Assembly: GCA_938002665.1 (NCBI GenBank)
Contig: CALLAE010000015.1
Location: 16,985-80,984, forward strand
Direction: 5' to 3'
DNA: 64,000 bases
Source: an uncultured Saprospiraceae bacterium
Lineage (GTDB): Bacteria; Bacteroidota; Bacteroidia; Chitinophagales; Saprospiraceae
Both the position numbers and the translations under genes were made by a program. Positions within the stretch are counted from its first letter, which is position 1, and each line of letters opens with the position of its first letter. Shown here piece by piece: positions 1-10,800 of the stretch. The notes below the pieces were generated by a model that was given only the letters and a program-made list of their open reading frames with translations, did no database searches and was not told the origin of the DNA.

Positions 1-2458
1 CCGCTTCTATAGAGCCTATGTAGTTTGGACCTTCGCAGTCAACAAAAGAGGCTATGTTACAGTCTAATCCAGAATTCTCTATATTAAAATCTTCTTCACA
101 GATGAGATCTCCTTGTTCGTTTATAAGTCTGTAGCTATAGGCTCCTTCTTGCAAATCTTCTACGGCAACCCATGGAAAAAAATCAATAGAGCCAAAGATC
201 TCACCATCATTATATGTCTCAAGAATATAGCCATCCCACTCAAGAGAATCTGTAGTGCCTATATTCAAAGAATAACTACCATTGCTATTTCCACAAGATG
301 CATTTCTGACTGTTGCTGGATTGCAATCTATATTTCCATCCCAGAACAAGCCCGCGTCATAGCTATACTCTGAGGTGCCATCTACTGTAAATAGGACAGT
401 GTTACCGTCAGTATCCACATCACTGTCTATAGCTGTATTTGTGCCTTGTCCTTGACTAACAAAAACATACCCAGTAGGTCTACTAAAGTTGAGCTGGTAG
501 TCTCCTGCTTCAGCTCTGAAAGAATAATATCCATCACCAGGACTGGTAGCGACAGATTCTGTAGCTACCCCATCTCTATGTAAAGTAACTCTAGAGAAAT
601 TAGGCGGAGTCTGTCCTTGATCTAAATCATCTCTGATGCCGTCATTGTTGGAATCGTTCCATACATAACCTGAAATAAGAGACTCATTTAATACTTGGTC
701 TAACTGTACTCTGAAAGAGCCCATGATTTCTATCGGCTCTCCATTAGGTGACTCTAATGAGCCCATAAATTCCCCTTCTATATAGTTGCCTTCATTAGGC
801 TCGTAAGGATCATATATAGTGCAAGTCACAAGATCACATGCAGATTCTGATGGATTAGTATTTCCACAGACACCTGAGAGTCCTGAAGCAGCCTGTCCAG
901 CAGCAATTCTTTTGACGACAACATCTCCTGCCTGGGGGTTGTCTAGTAGTAAAGTCACATTATCGTTTTGGGCATTAGAATCTAAAATTCTCAGTTGACT
1001 ATTTATGAGTCTTGCTTCTGGAGTTACTAAGAAAAGTTCTACACCAGAATTCATTTTGTACTTAATATACTCATCTAAATCTCCTTCACAAATTTCTATA
1101 TCACCAGTGCTAAGGCTAAGCTCGAAGTCAGTAAAGATTTGCCATTCTGATTTGCTATTTGTTTCAGTATTATAACCTAGGACAGATACTTTTCCTTCAT
1201 CACAGAAAGGAAGGTTAAATTCGAATAATCCCTCATCATTTACTTCTGCTACAAACTGAACACCTGTAGTAAAGGAGAGTAAGGCATAGCCATTAGAAGC
1301 TGGCTGACCATCACAGATCAGTCTACCTGTCACCTCAAGGAAATTTTCCGTTTCTACAATTATATCTCCCAGATCTGTATCATCACTGAGTGGGCCTATC
1401 TCACTCGCGTAGATCGTTCCATTGCATTCATCTTTAGCAATAAGTTTTAGTGGCGTATCTTTTGGAACTTTGCCTGAGAATCTTCCATTAGCAGATGTCC
1501 ATCCTGATCGTGTATTAGCTCTGTCTAGGTCTGTGATACAGATTTTTACTCCTGAGAGGTTTATACCATCCTTAGTGGCTAGTCTTCCTGTGACATGGAT
1601 AATAGGGAAGGGAGCATCGCAATTCCAAAAGGAAAAATGGCTCACTTCTGCAACATAAGTATCGCCCACTAACTTGGCTAGGCCTTCTTCTTTCCAGTAG
1701 GCTCTGTCTTCATCAAAAGACCAAGTCTTAATTGTCTCTGCAGCGTTCTCTTTAAGTTCTTGGGGCAGTGGAAATTCTATTGTTGCAAGTTTTGGGAGGA
1801 CATTGGAATCTAAGGTGTCATTTGCTAATTGAATATCGTTTCCATTAGCATCTCTTATTTCTACTACAACCATTCCGTATGTAGCTAATTGGACCAGTGC
1901 TTCGTCTGTATCTATAGCTCTTAAGTCTCCTGGCATTTCTTCTGTGAGAGCTGTTCCTGTCGGATCATACCAGTAAGCATAGACTGTAAAAGTTTCTTCA
2001 GGACTAAGAAAAGCAGCTGGTGGGAAAGTTACCTTTGCTCCTCCATTGAGGATAACTGTTCCTCCCGAGGAGTTTGTGACTTCTCCTACCTCAATTTCTT
2101 TTACCATCGTCACTCTGACAAATGCGTTGTCACCTAGCTGTGGATAGAACCACTTGTAGTTTTTAAAGTATCCTTCTTGTTTAAATTTGAGTAAGCCTCC
2201 GTCATAGACAGCAGGAGCATCTTCTATTTTGAAATAACCATTTTCGTCAGTTTTAAGAAAATCGCCTTTGTACTGTACAGAAACATCTGCTAGCGCATTT
2301 CCCTCTTGGTCAGTGACTAAGCCGGAAACACTAGATTCGATAACTTCTATCGGTCCTACTGTAACTTCGGTAGTTTCTGAGCTTATGACATCCTTCTGGC
2401 AGCTGTAGCATAATAGGGCAATTGAGGCTAGGAGGTATATATGTTTGATCTTCATCAT
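1..2458 (-). CDS. Large lipoprotein with carboxypeptidase-regulatory-like and SdrD B-like domains (3' end cut by window)
   Basis: The frame is open on the minus strand from ATG at 2458 to the window edge (about 819 codons, no stop), so the C-terminus is missing. It starts MMKIKHIYLLASIALLCYSC followed by QKD, a short hydrophobic segment ending in cysteine, which suggests a lipoprotein signal in the loose Bacteroidota style. Residues about 35-95 (SGLVTDQEGNALADVSVQYK) look like a carboxypeptidase-regulatory/prealbumin-like fold. Two similar segments follow (VTGRLATKDGINLSGVKICI; VTGRLICDGQPASNG). Near residue 595, SGYVWNDSNNDGIRDDLDQG is an SdrD B-like calcium-binding repeat. I infer an outer-membrane-anchored surface protein; its substrate or partner is unknown. 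The second codon is also ATG, so the start could be one codon later. Confidence 0.8.
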   Translation of the reverse strand, partial: MMKIKHIYLLASIALLCYSCQKDVISSETTEVTVGPIEVIESSVSGLVTDQEGNALADVSVQYKGDFLKTDENGYFKIEDAPAVYDGGLLKFKQEGYFKNYKWFYPQLGDNAFVRVTMVKEIEVGEVTNSSGGTVILNGGAKVTFPPAAFLSPEETFTVYAYWYDPTGTALTEEMPGDLRAIDTDEALVQLATYGMVVVEIRDANGNDIQLANDTLDSNVLPKLATIEFPLPQELKENAAETIKTWSFDEDRAYWKEEGLAKLVGDTYVAEVSHFSFWNCDAPFPIIHVTGRLATKDGINLSGVKICITDLDRANTRSGWTSANGRFSGKVPKDTPLKLIAKDECNGTIYASEIGPLSDDTDLGDIIVETENFLEVTGRLICDGQPASNGYALLSFTTGVQFVAEVNDEGLFEFNLPFCDEGKVSVLGYNTETNSKSEWQIFTDFELSLSTGDIEICEGDLDEYIKYKMNSGVELFLVTPEARLINSQLRILDSNAQNDNVTLLLDNPQAGDVVVKRIAAGQAASGLSGVCGNTNPSESACDLVTCTIYDPYEPNEGNYIEGEFMGSLESPNGEPIEIMGSFRVQLDQVLNESLISGYVWNDSNNDGIRDDLDQGQTPPNFSRVTLHRDGVATESVATSPGDGYYSFRAEAGDYQLNFSRPTGYVFVSQGQGTNTAIDSDVDTDGNTVLFTVDGTSEYSYDAGLFWDGNIDCNPATVRNASCGNSNGSYSLNIGTTDSLEWDGYILETYNDGEIFGSIDFFPWVAVEDLQEGAYSYRLINEQGDLICEEDFNIENSGLDCNIASFVDCEGPNYIGSIEA

Positions 2459-2723
2459 ATTAATTATCTATTTAAGTCTCATTAAGAGAGTATCGTGTTC
2501 TGTATTGTAAGCTAGCAGACTCATACACTTACAGATATACCATACCATGAATATATGTTGCGTCTCCATGACATTTAGTTGCTCCAGTCACTGAGTAAAA
2601 ATTATTTATTTCAAAATTGTGATATAAATACAATATAAATATGGCATTTGTAATAATATATAGTATATTATATTACACTGGGGCAGTATTACAATATTTA
2701 TTCACAATTAAAACCATAGAATT

Positions 2724-3176
2724 ATGATGAATGAAGCTGTAAAATCCATTATGACCACTAAGCTCATCACGGTCAAGCCCTCAGATACTCTTTCCCACGT
2801 TAGGCAAATATTCATGACAAACTCTATTCATCATTTGCCTGTAACCGACTCTTCTGGAAGATTAGTAGGTATCATTACGACTTATGATATGTGGAAGAAT
2901 GAAATTGCTCCTGCGGAATATTCTACTATTATGGTTATGGATATTATGACTATACGGATTGCTAAAATCAGTCCTACTGATAAAATAGGGACAGCAGCGG
3001 AAATTTTCTTAGACAATAGATTTCACGCTTTGCCCATAGTAGATGAGGATAATTTTCTCCTAGGTATTGTTACCTCTCATGATGTGCTTAAGTATGAGTA
3101 TCTGAAAGAATATCCCAAGCCTATTCTCTTCAAAGAGTTATTTAGAAACAAAATGGGAGCGAGAGCCACTGCTTAG
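2724..3176 (+). CDS. CBS-domain pair protein
   Basis: A 150-residue soluble protein made almost entirely of two CBS motifs, residues about 6-60 (SIMTTKLITVKPSDTL ... HHLPVTDSSGRLVGIITTYD) and 70-130 (DIMTIRIAKISPTDKIGTAA ... HALPIVDEDNFLLGIVTSHD). CBS pairs bind adenosine nucleotides and regulate an attached or partner protein. No enzymatic domain is fused here, so the partner is unknown. ATG at 2724 is followed at once by a second ATG and fits the family length. The gene stands alone: the minus-strand lipoprotein gene diverges upstream, and the next plus-strand gene starts about 140 bases downstream. Confidence 0.9.
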   Translation: MMNEAVKSIMTTKLITVKPSDTLSHVRQIFMTNSIHHLPVTDSSGRLVGIITTYDMWKNEIAPAEYSTIMVMDIMTIRIAKISPTDKIGTAAEIFLDNRFHALPIVDEDNFLLGIVTSHDVLKYEYLKEYPKPILFKELFRNKMGARATA

Positions 3177-3314
3177 TTCTCTGAAAAAAATTATTTCTAA
3201 AATCAAACTAGGGGTTTCCCCTTGTAGTATGTAGGGTAGATTCACTAGTTATATAATTGAGAAAAAACTAGAACTTAGTACAAGTAGTTTTTTGAAAAAC
3301 CAATACCAGTAATT

Positions 3315-3629
3315 ATGAATGTATTAAGAATAAGCTGTGCAGTATTCTTGTTGTCATTAGGCTTAGTTGCATTAAGTATTTCGACTTTTTCTATAGAGTC
3401 GTTTGAAGGGAGAATACAGTACAGCAAGATAGATGATGCCCTTTATTTAGTGAATGATACTCATAGAGTGGAACTTCTTTTTACTTATGATCTTGCTAAG
3501 GAATTGATTATAGATGATTTCGATGAGGTGGTTGTAACAGGTGTTTTTATTAAGGTACTTAATTTCTTGAGAGTAGAAGAAATCGAAATGATGGATCAGC
3601 GGCCGAGCTTAGCTTGTGCTGAAATATAG
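3315..3629 (+). CDS. Small membrane-anchored or exported protein, unknown function
   Basis: 104 residues. Residues 1-26 (MNVLRISCAVFLLSLGLVAL) form one hydrophobic segment, either an uncleaved anchor or a signal peptide. The rest alternates short beta-type strands (GRIQYSKIDDALYLVND, RVELLFTYDL, DEVVVTGVFIKVLNFLRVEE), which is reminiscent of a small OB-fold, but that is only an inference from the pattern. I do not recognise a family. A good hairpin terminator follows at 3649-3695. No partner is obvious beside it. Confidence 0.6.
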   Translation: MNVLRISCAVFLLSLGLVALSISTFSIESFEGRIQYSKIDDALYLVNDTHRVELLFTYDLAKELIIDDFDEVVVTGVFIKVLNFLRVEEIEMMDQRPSLACAEI

Positions 3630-3648
3630 ATTGAGTTTTTATAATACA

Positions 3649-3695
3649 CAAAGAGGTAGTTAATTAGTTTTTATGAGACTACCTCTTTGTTTTTG
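3649..3695 (+). terminator. Rho-independent terminator after the small anchored-protein gene
   Basis: The 12-base stem CAAAGAGGTAGT (3649-3660) pairs perfectly with ACTACCTCTTTG (3678-3689). A T-rich tail follows on the plus strand. It lies 20 bases past the stop at 3629. Confidence 0.85.
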
Positions 3696-3696
3696 T

Positions 3697-3735
3697 AAAA
3701 AAAAGAAAAGGCTCTTTCGCAAGTTGAAAGAGCCT
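3697..3735 (-). terminator. Rho-independent terminator for the metalloprotease gene
   Basis: On the minus strand, GGCTCTTTC pairs with GAAAGAGCC (3710-3734) and is followed by a T tract at 3697-3708. It lies about 30 bases beyond the stop of the minus-strand protease gene. Together with the plus-strand terminator next to it, it insulates two convergent genes. Confidence 0.85.
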
Positions 3736-3762
3736 CTTTAAAATTTATTTTCGGGATGCCTT

Positions 3763-6700
3763 TTATTCTGTAATAATAATTTTCTGTACAAAAGCTTCCA
3801 GGCCATTATCCAGTTTTAGCAGATAGATACCCACTGCCTGCTCACTAAGATTTAGTTTAGTTTGATTTTGGAAGGATTCTGATAGTATCACTTTGCCATC
3901 TAGTGTCATGAATCTCAGATTCCACTTTGCTTCTGTATTTGATCTCTCATTAACAAAGAGTTCCGTCTTGGCAGGATTAGGGAAAATACGGAATTGAAGA
4001 CTGGCATCTTCTATCTCAGCTACATCAGTAGCAGGATTACCATCAGCAGCACTGATGACGAATCTAGTCTTATCTATCCATCCACCTTCTCCATCTATAA
4101 CTGTAAACACAAAGCTGTCTTCTTCATCCATAGTGCCATTGTGTCTGTAGATTATTTTTCTTGAAGAAATGTCTGCTTGGGTAAATCTAGCGCCTCGGCG
4201 CATTACTGTATTACCTATCTCTAATTGTCCTTTTGTAGGAAGATTGACAACAGTATAGACTAGTTCTTCTGGTGTATTATTATTGTCATCGCAGAGGAGC
4301 TGGTCGCTTTCTATGTAGGTCCCTTTACCAGTGCCTACAAATAGCACTTCATTATTGACAATAAAAGGACTATCCAGCACAGCATCTGAGCACATATTCA
4401 GAGAGAACTCTGAGAGACGACCTCCATTACCTGATTCAGTATCTTCTATTTTCAGTATCCACTCTCCATTAAGTGGTTCTCCTATAAAAGCAGAGAGTGG
4501 ATTTCTAGGTTTCATACTTTGGCCGTTAGTATTAGGACAGCCATTAGGAAAGGCAGCACTATCGTCAAAACCTGTATTAATGGTTTCTTCATTGAGGCAG
4601 CCTCCTTGCCACAAGATGACAGAAGTCCCTGTAGGGCTGATTAGACTTCCTCTGATGGATAATAACTCTTTGTGATTACCTATTAGCGTAGCAACATTTA
4701 CATCAGTAACTGTACCAGTGCCCTGCACCTCTATTTTGGATTCTATAGTCGGAGTGCCTGCGCTAGGAATATTTACGGGGAGATCTACAGCTACATAATC
4801 TGCACAGCTCAGAGCGAGGGTACTGAAAGTGAAAATTTCTGAACTGACCTCTCCAAGACAATCATTGAGCGCTAATACTCTCCAGTAGTATAAGCTACTG
4901 TTATCCAGATTGACTTGTGCATTAGCTTCAGTGCTTAGTCCAGTTTCCTCTCTGTATAAGATATTTTCTTCATCAAAGCTTGGGCTAGTTGCTAATTCAA
5001 ATCTGTAGGCATATAGATTAGGAGAAGCATCCCACTCAAAGGTGGGCAGACTTACAACTCCAGAGGTGCCACTAGCTGGAATTTGTAGTGCGAAGTCATC
5101 CACAAAAGTACTCTTTGCATCCACAGCTACATGCACATCTATGGTATCTACACCAGGTGCTGTGGCTTGTATAATGAGATTGTATACTCCAGTTTCTTGA
5201 GTTTGGCTCATGTCTATGTTTAGTACACTGGAACCATCTGCAGGAATAGGATTCTGTGAGAAACTTGCTACTGCTCCAGTCGGTAGACCAGAGATCACTT
5301 CAAGATTTATCATGTCGCTGTACCCCAAAATAGAAGTAGCTTCTATTACTGTTTCTACCATTCCAGGCAGACAAACATTAAAAGACTTGTTATCAGAATC
5401 AACAAAAAAGCTTGGCTCTGTAGGTTCTTCTACTCTTATTGTCCCTCTATTGATGTTAAAAAAAACAGAGTTGCTACCCTTAACCTTTACTTTACCATTT
5501 TGAGTAACTGTATTAGGGATATTGATTATTTCAGAGCCATCATTAGCTGTTTTAGCTTTTAAGAGATAAGGGAAGCTCTGAGCGCCATCATCTGAGAAAT
5601 AGATATCTACAAACTGACAGTTGACTATATCATTATCCGTATCCGCTACATCCCATTCTACAGTTATGGTTTTCCCTGGCTTGGTAGAGGTGAAAGTAGA
5701 GGGTTCAGTCACTAAGAATGGACCTGCAGAGGCACTAGACTTAAAAGCTAGGGTTGCCCAGTTTACACCTCCAGCAGTAGGATTATTATCTCTGACCACA
5801 AAGTTGAATGTCAAATCTCTATCATATGTCGGCAATCTTTCTTCTCTCCAATCCACTCCGTTCAGCACACTAGAAAGTCTTGGAAAAATCCTGGTCTTCG
5901 ATGTAGTGGGTTCGTAAATTCTGAATAATGGAGAATTCCCAACTGGAGCGCCAAGGTCTGTCGGAAAGGCCACATCTACTTGCTCCCAACTGTAGAGTAA
6001 ATTATCACCATCCATATCACTAGCATCTCCTGTAAGCTCAAATGGTGTCGCAATAGGTATGTGGAAACCACCTTGTTGTTCTATCCATACATCTGGATGA
6101 TGATTGTCTGTGGGCACATGTGATCCACAGGTACGACCCGGACCTATGGTTATGAAGCTTTTCATTTGGTCCAAGGTGCAAACATGGTATTGTATGATAT
6201 CTCCACCGCTCAAGTTTTGATCGCCACAGGCTCCTAAATATGACAAAATAGTAGCTCCTGAACCTGGTTCACATGAGCTGGTCTGAGCAAACTGGTCTGA
6301 GCTGGATGGACAATTGTTCCAGGTATGTCCTGCACTAAATTGATGACCTACCTCGTGGGCAGTAGTTGTCACCATAAAATTGCTGAGATTCGAACCCCCT
6401 ACACAACTTACTCCTGCTCCTTTATTGTTGCCACAGGCAGAGCTACCAAATGCTATTCCTCCCACACTGTCTTCAGTACATCGTATAGTGAATACATGAC
6501 CTACATCATATGCATCTGCACCTACGTTAGAGTTTATGACGTTAGTGTTTTGTCTTAGAGTTTCTCCTCCATTATCTGCATTTGTATAAGGATCACTAGG
6601 TCCTACAAAGAAAATGAGCCTGTCGTTATTATCTATCAGTTCAAATTTAATAGCTAACTCGTCTTCCAGTAATGAGTTTAATCTGTTTACGCCAGTATTC

Positions 6701-7401
6701 ATTTTAGACATAATGGCATCCACTGTGCCACCTTGCTGAGAACCCCAAGGTCCTGTACATGCCAGTGCAAATCTGTACGTAACTTTAGTCACTGCTTCTC
6801 CAGGCTTTTTGTTTTTTTGAGGAGAGGTAAGTCCTTTTCTGAGCAGCGTCTGCTCTTTTATTCGTTTTTCATAATCTAAGACATTGCAGGTTCTAGCCAT
6901 CTGATCAGTTTCTATTTGGTGATCCATAACGTAGTAGCTGATATAATGTCCATCTGCCTTTTCGAAATAAGGGTCTATATATACGGTTCCTTTTGGCGTA
7001 TTTACACTAGCTCTCAATCCCTCATTACTTATATCTAATCTTGCTACACTGCCATCAGCAGAGACTCCTCTATAACTTCTGATATGTGGAAACTTTGCAG
7101 ATAAGACTGGACTCATACAAGGGCTTTCTACAAAATCAAAATCCACCAGCCCATCTTCTCCGATAGGTAGTGAAAGTAGAATTCCAGATTTACGGGTATC
7201 CTGTAGTTCTTCCATAGGCGCTTCGGCAAGCGTATAGCTTAGTTTGTTTATATCTAGAGCATAGGAATTATACTTGGTAGGAATGGTATTTCTTTCTAGA
7301 CCTATAGTGTTTATCTCAGTTTCTGATACTGATTTCCATGGAGACTGTGAGTAAGCTAGTGAAACACTGAACGTCAATAAAATTGCTAGGAATAATCTCA
7401 T
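3763..7401 (-). CDS. T9SS-secreted reprolysin-like zinc metalloprotease with P-domain
   Basis: The zinc site AHEVGHQFSAGHTW (about residue 350) matches HExxHxxGxxH of M12-type metzincins, so this should be a secreted endopeptidase. Order: signal peptide (MRLFLAILLTFSVSLAYSQ), propeptide-like region to about 200, catalytic domain about 205-430, beta-sandwich modules, a proprotein-convertase P-domain-like segment (about 860-1000: LLSIRGSLISPTGTSVILW ... GEWILKIEDTESGNGG), a CSPG-like repeat (about 1010-1110), and a type A sorting domain (FRIFPNPAKTELFV ... VQKIIITE). The frame extends upstream to TTG at 7419. I chose ATG 7401 because the -7 element TATATTTG (7417-7424) overlaps that TTG and the signal peptide begins at 7401. 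It is a monocistron with its own terminator. The substrate is unknown. Confidence 0.9.
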   Translation of the reverse strand: MRLFLAILLTFSVSLAYSQSPWKSVSETEINTIGLERNTIPTKYNSYALDINKLSYTLAEAPMEELQDTRKSGILLSLPIGEDGLVDFDFVESPCMSPVLSAKFPHIRSYRGVSADGSVARLDISNEGLRASVNTPKGTVYIDPYFEKADGHYISYYVMDHQIETDQMARTCNVLDYEKRIKEQTLLRKGLTSPQKNKKPGEAVTKVTYRFALACTGPWGSQQGGTVDAIMSKMNTGVNRLNSLLEDELAIKFELIDNNDRLIFFVGPSDPYTNADNGGETLRQNTNVINSNVGADAYDVGHVFTIRCTEDSVGGIAFGSSACGNNKGAGVSCVGGSNLSNFMVTTTAHEVGHQFSAGHTWNNCPSSSDQFAQTSSCEPGSGATILSYLGACGDQNLSGGDIIQYHVCTLDQMKSFITIGPGRTCGSHVPTDNHHPDVWIEQQGGFHIPIATPFELTGDASDMDGDNLLYSWEQVDVAFPTDLGAPVGNSPLFRIYEPTTSKTRIFPRLSSVLNGVDWREERLPTYDRDLTFNFVVRDNNPTAGGVNWATLAFKSSASAGPFLVTEPSTFTSTKPGKTITVEWDVADTDNDIVNCQFVDIYFSDDGAQSFPYLLKAKTANDGSEIINIPNTVTQNGKVKVKGSNSVFFNINRGTIRVEEPTEPSFFVDSDNKSFNVCLPGMVETVIEATSILGYSDMINLEVISGLPTGAVASFSQNPIPADGSSVLNIDMSQTQETGVYNLIIQATAPGVDTIDVHVAVDAKSTFVDDFALQIPASGTSGVVSLPTFEWDASPNLYAYRFELATSPSFDEENILYREETGLSTEANAQVNLDNSSLYYWRVLALNDCLGEVSSEIFTFSTLALSCADYVAVDLPVNIPSAGTPTIESKIEVQGTGTVTDVNVATLIGNHKELLSIRGSLISPTGTSVILWQGGCLNEETINTGFDDSAAFPNGCPNTNGQSMKPRNPLSAFIGEPLNGEWILKIEDTESGNGGRLSEFSLNMCSDAVLDSPFIVNNEVLFVGTGKGTYIESDQLLCDDNNNTPEELVYTVVNLPTKGQLEIGNTVMRRGARFTQADISSRKIIYRHNGTMDEEDSFVFTVIDGEGGWIDKTRFVISAADGNPATDVAEIEDASLQFRIFPNPAKTELFVNERSNTEAKWNLRFMTLDGKVILSESFQNQTKLNLSEQAVGIYLLKLDNGLEAFVQKIIITE

Positions 7402-7416
7402 TTGTGCCTTTTTGTA

Positions 7417-7424
7417 CAAATATA
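7417..7424 (-). promoter_or_regulatory. Bacteroidota -7 element for the metalloprotease gene
   Basis: The minus strand reads TATATTTG, a full match to TAnnTTTG, 16 bases before ATG 7401. No clear -33 TTG lies at the usual spacing. The site makes the upstream TTG at 7419 unlikely as a start. Confidence 0.55.
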
Positions 7425-7539
7425 ACTAACAGGCTCATAGGCATGGAATAAATAAAAGATCAAAGCCGACAGAAATGAGACTAAAACATGTTGTAAATTC
7501 AGAAAATGCAGAAAAAGATAAAAAATCAGAAAATACTGA

Positions 7540-7547
7540 TATATTTG
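7540..7547 (+). promoter_or_regulatory. Bacteroidota -7 element for the AbrB-like gene
   Basis: TATATTTG matches TAnnTTTG and lies 18 bases before the GTG start at 7566, giving a very short leader. No convincing -33 element is visible. Confidence 0.5.
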
Positions 7548-7565
7548 TATCACATTACTAACTAA

Positions 7566-7799
7566 GTGGATAAGCCAAAGTTTTCTATAGAGGCCATAAT
7601 AAGTTGTGACGATAGAGGTCAGTTGGTATTGCCTAAGGAAATAAGAAAGAGACTAAATATTAACTCTGGGGAAAAATTAGCACTACTCAATATATCATCT
7701 GGGAAGGAAGAATTTATTCTTACCCTGATAAAGGCTAACTCACTAGAGAAACTTATAAAGACCTATATGACCCCTGTGATGGAGGATATAATCAAGTAA
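7566..7799 (+). CDS. SpoVT/AbrB (MazE-like) DNA-binding protein, GTG start
   Basis: 77 residues with the swapped-hairpin AbrB pattern: SCDDRGQLVLPKEIRKRLNI followed by NSGEKLALLNI. Such proteins bind DNA as dimers, as transition-state regulators or antitoxins. No toxin gene (PIN, MazF-type) lies beside it, so an antitoxin role is unsupported. The start must be GTG 7566: the preceding codon is TAA and the next in-frame ATG is near the C-terminus. The C-terminal tail (LEKLIKTYMTPVMEDIIK) is a predicted helix that could bind a ligand or partner. A terminator follows at 7866. Confidence 0.8.
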   Translation: MDKPKFSIEAIISCDDRGQLVLPKEIRKRLNINSGEKLALLNISSGKEEFILTLIKANSLEKLIKTYMTPVMEDIIK

Positions 7800-7865
7800 T
7801 AATATAGTCGAACTATAGCCTCGGAAGGGGCTGATTTCATTGAGATTGATATCATTTAGTTTTGA

Positions 7866-7895
7866 AAGGAGGCCAGTTTTGGTCTCCTTTTTTTT
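7866..7895 (+). terminator. Rho-independent terminator after the AbrB-like gene
   Basis: AGGAGGCC / GGTCTCCT form an 8-bp stem with one G-T pair and loop AGTTTT, followed by a run of nine or so T. Its last base overlaps the stop region of the convergent minus-strand gene. Confidence 0.8.
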
Positions 7896-10800
7896 AGAAT
7901 ACAGCTCTTAGCTGCGCGCCTGCGTTATTGACCATTTTGGACCCTTCTGATTTTCTCGCATTGTATGTAAGGATCATGTCGAAATTCTTAGCTATTCTTC
8001 TTGTATAATTTAAATTCCATAAGTAGTTAGTGCCATCTTTAAGTCCTTGTAGCATTTCAAATTCTAAGGCAGGATTTGTGCCATTTTGGTAGTCGATATT
8101 GACAAGGTTAGTACTGAACTGGAGGTTAGAGGTTGTAGATTTTCTCCAAGTCAATTCTAAGCCTATATCTTGAAGGTTAGCCTGCTCATTTGATTCTGCA
8201 GAAACTGCTATTGGGTCTAGCAGGTTTTTGCTTTTTTCCACTTTGTATTTCGCTACTATTCTAAAGTTAGCTGAGGGCCTGTAGTTAAGTTGTGGTACTA
8301 GCCTCCAATAGTTTATTTCAAAATTCTGAGAGTCAAAATTTGAATCTAAAATTTTAGTCCCGACACTAGTCTCTAGCAAAAGGTCAAAGGAGCGCTGGAT
8401 ATTGTATCTGGATCTAGTATAATATTCCTTGCTGCCTCTTCTCTCAAAACCGGTGACCTGAGTAATCTTATTGTTTAAGGTTCTGTAGGACAGCTGAATA
8501 TCATGATTAGTATTACCTCTATCGAAAAATACATCATGATCCATAGAGGAACTAAAGGAGATGAGATCCTCATTAGAAATATCTGTAATTATAGGCCTTA
8601 CAATGCCACCTGTAGAATCACTTTTGGAGCGCTGATCTATCCTGTATCTACTGCCTAGCTGAAAGCGTCCCAGAAAGTGTTTTTTGTTAGAAAGAAATTT
8701 CTTGGGGATAATTTTGAGGGACTGATTGAGGATGCTTTTATTAGAACTGATAAATTCATTATTGAAGACAGAAACTTTTTCATAGTTGGCATTATCAGCA
8801 AAGGCTGCAATTTCAAATTCGAAAATTTGTTTTAGACTATCCATATTTGAGTCCACCCATACGTAGCTGCCTTCGCCTCTTTGTACTTCTATATATTGGA
8901 ATTCTAATTTGGGTTCTTGACCACTGTTGGATTCATAATAAGAGTTTAGTGTCAGGCCTTTTTTAAAGGCAGTCAATGAGTGCTCTATGGTCCCTATAAG
9001 CGTCTGCTTTGAGTCATCACTGTCTATGGTATTTAGATCTTCATATTCTCTGTAAGTAAGATTCCACTTAAGGTCAGACAGTTGTGTCGACCTCCAACCT
9101 CCACCTAAGGTGTAATCTATAGCGACTGATTCTGGAGAAAGCTGAGTTGCATCAGAGGCTGTAATGATACGTTCGTCATTTCTTCTAGTTACAGCAGCGT
9201 TGACATGGAAGGGTTTTGATTCTTCAGAACCTAAGAATATCCGATATAGGTCATAGTTAAAGCTTCCTAGTTTCAGGCTATCTTGTTCTAGGCCTCTTCT
9301 CAGGTTTTCTTCCTTTTCAAAATAAATTCCTGCATTCCATTTTTTAGGTAATTTTCTCTTTATCAGTAAGTTAGGTCTTAGGAAGCTGGTTTTTTCTTGG
9401 ACAAATTCGCTTTTGGAATTGAGCAGATTTGCTACCCCATTGAAGAGCCATTTTTTGCTATTGTGGTAGAAGTTCAGTCCGTTTTTATATCCTAAGTAAT
9501 TGTCTTTGTCAGAGAATCCTCCATAGACATATCCTATTTTAGTTTGACTTTTTGAAAAAGTAAAGGCGGTGTTATACAGCAGTTGGTCATTCTGTTTTTC
9601 TGGAGTTGCAAAATTCCAATCACGAAAAAATTCTGCAGCTCTGTAAGGGTTGAGTGCTTGAAAGTATTTTAACTTGTATTCTACATTCAGTTCTGTATTG
9701 AGGTGCCAGCTTTCCTTTTTTAGAGAATCCTTTTTAAGCTTTTTTCTAAGTGATTTTATGTTAGAGAACCGCCCATAGAAGGAGCCGCCTAAGTTGTCTT
9801 GGTTGTTCACTTGTGAGTAACGATTTTTATCCAGAGTACTCATGGCACTTTCAAAATATATATTAGTAGAATCGCTAGGGTGAAATTCTAGGGCAGTTGT
9901 TATAAGTTGTTTTTTTTCTGGTGCTATCAATTGTATTTCTGGTGAAAAATCTCCACCCTCTTGATATTTGTATACTCGTCCATTTGCATCAGCTTCAGTA
10001 TCGATTATGTAGTTACCCTTTCCAGTGCCAAAGTTAGAGAAGCGGGCAGCGAATACATTTTGCTCAGCAGTAGGGGCATGCACTAAGATGCCATTCTCTA
10101 GCTGGTATTTTGTCAAATCAGTGAAGTCATTTCCTTCGGGTATATACAAGCCAGACTTGGTTGCAAGACTATCTCCTCTTGCTACAAGGATATTTATATC
10201 TGTAGAGTCTAATTGGACATTTCCTGTTTGGGATTTACTGTCTTGCTCATTATAAAGATTGATACTATAGGTCCAGTTTCCTTTAGAAAATGAAGATTCT
10301 GTAGCATAGAGTGATCTTAGATAATTCTGGGTTGCATATTCATATTCTACGATTATTCTTATGTTGGCATTGATGACCATATTAGCAGTAAAGCGAACTT
10401 CTGCTCTATTGTAATCGATGATATAATCGTAGTTGTCACCTCTCTTTAGCAATCTTCCATCAGCAAATATTTTCTCTGTTCCAGACAGTACTTGCAGGAA
10501 GACTTCCCCCGCATCTCCTTCCAGTTTATAAGGTCCCTGATTGCCTTCTTGGGTCAGCAGCGTGAGCCTTTTGAATTTGCCTCTGGAGATGGCAAAACTG
10601 CCTCTGTTTTCTGCCCGCCAGCCATTCCAGATGGTACTGGTGTTACTAAGACTGAATCCTTTTAATTTTTTGTAATAATTCATAAAGTAAGAATCAGGCC
10701 TAGCCAGCTCATAGTCCCCAGCAATAATTGCAGTGCTGTCCTTTTCTATTTCTATAAATACTTTATCGAATTCTTGGAGAACTTGTGTATTTCCTTCTGG

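Noticed and set aside
3210..3222. Small palindrome AGGGGTTTCCCCT as a terminator for the CBS gene
   Set aside because: The stem is only five pairs, the loop is three bases and no T run follows on either strand.
7566..7799. AbrB-like protein as an antitoxin of a toxin-antitoxin pair
   Set aside because: No small toxin-like frame is adjacent on either strand.
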